Shown: positions 60,713-64,000 of the stretch, in pieces | How positions within the stretch are numbered: the stretch's first letter is position 1 | Layout of the letters: every line of letters starts with the position of its first letter | Assembly: GCF_004137245.1 (NCBI RefSeq) | Contig: NZ_SDWS01000007.1 | Location: forward strand, 1 to 64,000 | From: Nocardioides glacieisoli | Lineage (GTDB): Bacteria; Actinomycetota; Actinomycetes; Propionibacteriales; Nocardioidaceae | Length of the DNA stretch: 64,000 nucleotides | Reading direction: 5' to 3' | The notes under the pieces: model-generated | Told to the model about the DNA's origin: nothing | The model's database searches: none | The model's input: only the letters and a program-made list of their open reading frames with translations | Position numbers and translations under genes: made by a program

Positions 60713-62026
60713 ATGCGACCGCTGCACCTCGCAGCCACCGGCCTGCTGGCCGTCGTCCTGCTGCCCTCTGCCCCGACCTACGCCGCCGGCGAGACCTGCC
60801 AGGGTCGGCCGGCGACCGTCGTCGGCACTCCCGGGCAGCTCGGCCTGCTCGGCTCCGAGGCCGACGACGTCGTCGTGACGAATGGTGCCGTGACGGTCGA
60901 GACCCTCGGCGGGGCCGACCTGGTGTGCGTCACCGATGGTGGTGTCTACGCGGGTTCGGACGTCGGCACGGGTGCGGGCAACGACGTCGTCGACGCCTCG
61001 GCGACCCGCGGCCAGGTCGAGGCGGTCCTCGGCACGGGCTCCGACACCTACCTCGGCTCACCTGCGCAGGACCGGGTCATCACCGGGCAGGGCGGGGACG
61101 CGCTCGACACCGAGGTCGACACGGTGGTCTCGACCTCGGGTGGCAGCGCCACCTCCCAGGGCGACGAGGTCGAGTCCGGGTCGCCCGGCCTGCCCAACTC
61201 CGACGACATCCGGCTGACGGGCCTCGGCAACACGGTCTACTGGGCCGGCGTGATGAGCGCTGCCGGCCGGCTCGAGGTCGGGCCGGAGAGCACCCTGACG
61301 CCTCGGCTCGGCACGGGTGCGCTGGCGGTCGACGCAGCCGCCGGCACCCTCACCGAGGACGACGCCACCATGCTGCGGTGGACCGGTCCGTTCGTGCGTT
61401 TCAACCTCTACGGGTCGAAGGCGCCCCGGTCGCTGGACTTCGCGGGCAGCGAGCGGGACGAGGTCCTCTACACCTCCTTCGACGACTTCGACGGCGCCCA
61501 GCGCTTCGACCTCGGCGCCGGCGACGACACCCTCCTGTCGTCCGACGGCAGGGGCGGCGACGGCAGTGCCTACGTCGGAGGTGCGGGTGCGGACGTCATC
61601 GACCTCTGGGGTGGGAAGCGGCTGGCCGTCGACCTCGGCAGGCGGACCTGGACGTCGCAGGGCGACGCGGGCCGGATCGCGGGCTGGGAGCAGGTCCGGG
61701 TCGGCGCCGACCGGCTCGACCTGCGTGGGACGAAGCGCGCCGACGACCTGCAGTTCTATGCCTGCACCGCCACGGTGGCCGGCCGCGCCGGCAACGACAC
61801 CCTCGTGGCCAACCGCACCGGCGACGCGAGCTATGTGCTCTCGTGCCGCGACGCCCGGAAGTCCGACATCACGGTCCGGGGCGACGCCGGCCGCGACACG
61901 ATCAGCGGCACCCGCGGCAGGGACCTGCTCATCGGTGGACCCGGGCGCGACACGATCAACGGCAACGCCAACCGCGACCGCTGCAGCGGGGAGAAGCTGA
62001 CGAGCTGCGAGGTCAGGCTCCGCTGA
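60713..62026 (+). CDS. Secreted RTX-like calcium-binding repeat protein
   Basis: 437 residues. Signal peptide ends at about residue 25 (SAPTYAAGE). Degenerate hemolysin-type repeats occur early (GTGAGNDVVDASA) and clearly at the C-terminus (GRAGNDTLVANRTGDAS, GDAGRDTISGTRGRDLLIG, GPGRDTINGNANRDRC). Four or more cysteines suggest disulfides. AAGGGA precedes the ATG. Exported, calcium-folded surface or secreted protein. Its 3' end overlaps the zinc protease gene by 14 bases. Confidence 0.85.
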   Translation: MRPLHLAATGLLAVVLLPSAPTYAAGETCQGRPATVVGTPGQLGLLGSEADDVVVTNGAVTVETLGGADLVCVTDGGVYAGSDVGTGAGNDVVDASATRGQVEAVLGTGSDTYLGSPAQDRVITGQGGDALDTEVDTVVSTSGGSATSQGDEVESGSPGLPNSDDIRLTGLGNTVYWAGVMSAAGRLEVGPESTLTPRLGTGALAVDAAAGTLTEDDATMLRWTGPFVRFNLYGSKAPRSLDFAGSERDEVLYTSFDDFDGAQRFDLGAGDDTLLSSDGRGGDGSAYVGGAGADVIDLWGGKRLAVDLGRRTWTSQGDAGRIAGWEQVRVGADRLDLRGTKRADDLQFYACTATVAGRAGNDTLVANRTGDASYVLSCRDARKSDITVRGDAGRDTISGTRGRDLLIGGPGRDTINGNANRDRCSGEKLTSCEVRLR

Positions 62027-62513
62027 CGACGTCCTTGCCCCAGTTGCGGCGGCGCACGGCCCGCCGCGGCCTGCCGCCGGCGTACGACCTCGACGAGTCG
62101 ACGAGGAAGCCGCGCTCGAGGGCCTCGCGGCCGATCAGCATCCGGAAGCCCATCTCGTCACGGTTGCTGAGCGTCATCACGGTCGTGATGGTGCGACCGG
62201 CGAGCCGCACGTCGAGGCTGACGGCGTACCTCTGCTCCACCTGGCCGTTGCTCGACCTCACCTCGCGGCGGTCGAGCACCGGCAGGGCCAGCTCGACGTG
62301 GTCCTCGTCGGACCGCTGCCAGGGGTGGACGGAGAAGCGGACCCACTCGGCGCCGTCCTGCTCGTAGGCCTCGAGGTCGAAGGCATGGATCGCGGACGAT
62401 CGCGCACCGGTGTCGATCTTGGCCTTCACCCACTCGAGCCCGGCCTGCGGGAGGCCGACCCACTCGCGCCACCCGACGACCAGCGGCTCGGGCGTCTCGT
62501 CGGTGGTGGGCAC
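62013..62513 (-). CDS. Retropepsin-like ATP-dependent zinc protease family
   Basis: 166 residues from GTG 62513. KIDTGARSSAIHA carries the aspartic-protease-like DTGA motif; VTLSNRDEMGF-like MTLSNRDEMGFRMLIGREAL is the second conserved block. Members lie next to rimK, as here, where the RimK-like gene starts divergently 32 bases away. The role is thought to be processing linked to RimK-added residues. Confidence 0.88.
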   Translation of the reverse strand: MPTTDETPEPLVVGWREWVGLPQAGLEWVKAKIDTGARSSAIHAFDLEAYEQDGAEWVRFSVHPWQRSDEDHVELALPVLDRREVRSSNGQVEQRYAVSLDVRLAGRTITTVMTLSNRDEMGFRMLIGREALERGFLVDSSRSYAGGRPRRAVRRRNWGKDVVSGA

Positions 62514-62545
62514 GCCGACATCCTGTCAGGTGGCCTCGTGCTTGT

Positions 62546-63745
62546 ATGAGGCCCGTGAAGCTCGCCATCCTGTCCCGCGCACCACGCTCCTACAGCACCC
62601 AGCGACTCCGGACGGCCGCCGTCGACCGTGGCCACGACGTCAAGGTGCTCAACACGCTGCGCTTCGGCATCGACCTCACCGGTGACGAGCCCGACCTCCT
62701 GTTCCGCGGCAAGCAGCTGTCGACGTACGACGCCGTGCTGCCCCGCATCGGCAACTCGATCACCTACTTCGGCACCGCCGTCGTGAGGCAGTTCGAGCAG
62801 ATGGACGTCTACACGCCCAACACCAGCTATGGCATCGCCAACAGCCGCGACAAGCTGCGCGCGACGCAGATCCTGTCGCGCCACAAGATCCCGATGCCGG
62901 CGACCACCTTCGTGCAGGACCGCGCCGACGTGATCCCCGCGATCGAGAGCGTCGGCGGTGCGCCCGTCGTGATCAAGCTGCTCGAGGGCACGCAGGGCAT
63001 CGGCGTCATCCTCGCGCCGACGCTGAAGGTCGCCGAGGCGATCATCGAGACGCTGCAGAGCACCCGGCAGAACGTGCTGATCCAGCGCTTCGTCAAGGAG
63101 AGCAAGGGCCGCGACATCCGCGCCCTCGTCGTCGGCGACCGCGTCGTCGCGGCGATGCGGCGCGTGGCGCAGGGCGACGAGTTCCGCTCCAACGTGCACC
63201 GCGGCGGCAGCGTCGAGCCGGTCGAGCTCGATGAGGAGTTCGAGCGCGTCGCCGTCAGGTCGGCGCAGATCATGGGCCTGCGCGTCGCCGGTGTCGACAT
63301 GCTCGAGGGCAAGAACGGCCCGCAGGTGATGGAGGTCAACTCCTCGCCCGGCCTCGAGGGCATCGAGGCCGCGACCAAGCTCGACGTCGCCGGCGCGATC
63401 ATCGACTACATCGACAACCAGGTCGCCTTCCCCGACATCGACGTCCGCCAGCGGCTCACCGTCTCGACGGGCTACGGCGTCGCCGAGATCGTCGTGCACG
63501 CCGGCTCCGACATGGTCGGCAAGAAGCTCGGCGACTCCGGCCTCGACGACCGCGACATCACCGTGCTCACGCTTCACCGTGGCCCGCAGGTCATCCCGAA
63601 CCCGCGTCACAAGACCGTCCTCGAGGGCGAGGACCGCCTGCTCTGCTTCGGCAAGCTCGAGGAGATGCGCTCGATGATCCCGGACCGCAAGCAGCGCCGG
63701 GTCAAGCGGCTGATGAAGAAGCACCTGCCGCCGACGACGCCGTAG
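62546..63745 (+). CDS. RimK-like ATP-grasp ligase with TrkA_C domain
   Basis: 399 residues. N-terminal preATP-grasp (LAILSRAPRSYSTQRL), ATP-grasp core about 110-300 (PVVIKLLEGTQGIGVILA, FVKESKGRDIRALVVG, VMEVNSSPGLEGIEAAT with Mg ligands). After residue 320 an added RCK_C/TrkA_C-like domain (AEIVVHAGSDMVGKKLG, VLEGEDRLLCFGKLEEM) that in transporters binds small ligands. Predicted to add glutamate or similar residues to a protein such as ribosomal S6, with allosteric control by the added domain. Confidence 0.9.
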   Translation: MRPVKLAILSRAPRSYSTQRLRTAAVDRGHDVKVLNTLRFGIDLTGDEPDLLFRGKQLSTYDAVLPRIGNSITYFGTAVVRQFEQMDVYTPNTSYGIANSRDKLRATQILSRHKIPMPATTFVQDRADVIPAIESVGGAPVVIKLLEGTQGIGVILAPTLKVAEAIIETLQSTRQNVLIQRFVKESKGRDIRALVVGDRVVAAMRRVAQGDEFRSNVHRGGSVEPVELDEEFERVAVRSAQIMGLRVAGVDMLEGKNGPQVMEVNSSPGLEGIEAATKLDVAGAIIDYIDNQVAFPDIDVRQRLTVSTGYGVAEIVVHAGSDMVGKKLGDSGLDDRDITVLTLHRGPQVIPNPRHKTVLEGEDRLLCFGKLEEMRSMIPDRKQRRVKRLMKKHLPPTTP

Positions 63746-63757
63746 CGCCTCGGGAGG

Positions 63758-63795
63758 TCATACGGACGGGGCAAGCCGATGCCCCGCCCGTATGA
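63758..63795. terminator. Bidirectional terminator
   Basis: TCATACGG-A-CGGGGC pairs with GCCCCG-C-CCGTATGA, one mismatch, 8-base loop, between the convergent ends of the RimK-like gene and the CHRD-domain gene. Confidence 0.85.
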
Positions 63796-63805
63796 CGTCG
63801 TGGGG

Positions 63806-64000
63806 TCACATGTGGTGCGCGCCGAGGGAGCCCTGGACGGCTCCGGCGGGGTACGTCCGGTTGTGCACGTTGACGTAGTACCGGCCCGGCTGCTCGGCGA
63901 TGCGGCGGATCAACCGTCGCGAGGCAGTGGCGCACTTCGTCCCTCCCGTCACCGAGCCCGTCAGGTCCACGACGACCTGACCGTCCGAGCGGCGATGGAT
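63806..64000 (-). CDS. CHRD-domain protein, C-terminal part (partial)
   Basis: The last 64 codons of a gene that enters from the right edge. GRYYVNVHNRTYPAGAVQG near the end is the closing motif of CHRD domains, and VVVDLTGSVTGGTKCA fits the preceding strand. CHRD proteins are usually secreted. Stop TGA is at 63806-63808; the N-terminus lies outside the window. Confidence 0.8.
   Translation of the reverse strand: MHRRSDGQVVVDLTGSVTGGTKCATASRRLIRRIAEQPGRYYVNVHNRTYPAGAVQGSLGAHHM

Overview
The window is high-GC DNA from an actinobacterium, most likely Nocardioides or another member of the Nocardioidaceae. The grounds are mycothiol-type enzymes (three DinB/MDMPI-fold proteins), an F420-type LLM oxidoreductase, FurA-KatG, SigJ-like and WYL regulators, and many genes whose start codon lies a few bases after a TANNNT -10 box, as in leaderless transcripts. 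The genus is an inference from gene content.

Positions 1-19416 are an accessory region with lower GC and mostly unrecognised genes. It opens with the 3' end of an unknown gene, then tniA-tniB-tniQ, a Tn7/Tn5053-type transposition module. This continues through overlapping stop/start codons into an Xre regulator, a small HAD-like protein and a protein with three MbcA/ParS-like repeats. A DEDDh exonuclease-BRCT-zinc-cluster fusion with an unknown partner, a GIY-YIG protein, a membrane-anchored protein and a PD-(D/E)XK-like protein follow. Positions 13915-19416 form a separate mobile element with no transposase. It has inverted ends starting TGCCGACGAT, internal CTGCAG repeats and a perfect 5-bp target duplication (CCGGA). 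It is inserted in the last codons of a YjbR/MmcQ-type gene, and removing it restores that gene's stop codon. It carries an unknown gene pair, a GIY-YIG protein, a PD-(D/E)XK protein, a broken DUF429 gene and a large secreted Vps62-like protein.

From 19346 to the end the DNA reads as ordinary chromosome with dense small operons. In order: a secreted multidomain protein with a solitary 5'-nucleotidase C domain; a BLUF photoreceptor; a P-loop kinase/LLM fusion; aldo-keto reductase, SDR, MDMPI and GNAT genes; furA-katG with a palindromic operator; hemerythrin; a VOC protein; a frameshifted MOSC gene; a DinB-fold enzyme; homocysteine methyltransferase; an MFS transporter; a lipoprotein esterase; a SigJ-type sigma factor; and several small membrane proteins.

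From about 41 kb: an FAD oxidoreductase paired with a Na+/H+ antiporter carrying a UBP zinc finger; an ArsR-SRPBCC-DHFR-like operon with a clear operator; a Ser/Thr kinase; an alpha/beta hydrolase; a WYL regulator; a permuted-papain-like protein; a LysE exporter; an ABC exporter of MacB/FtsX type; DNA polymerase IV; a class V aminotransferase; an M14-type deacylase; two surface proteins; an RTX-like protein; a retropepsin-like zinc protease and a RimK-TrkA_C ligase. The window ends inside a CHRD-domain gene.

Non-coding structure includes a dispersed ~70-bp inverted-repeat element (two full copies and a half copy), a tandem pair of 59/60-bp repeats, several convergent terminators and several palindromic operator candidates. 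I saw no tRNA, rRNA or CRISPR array.
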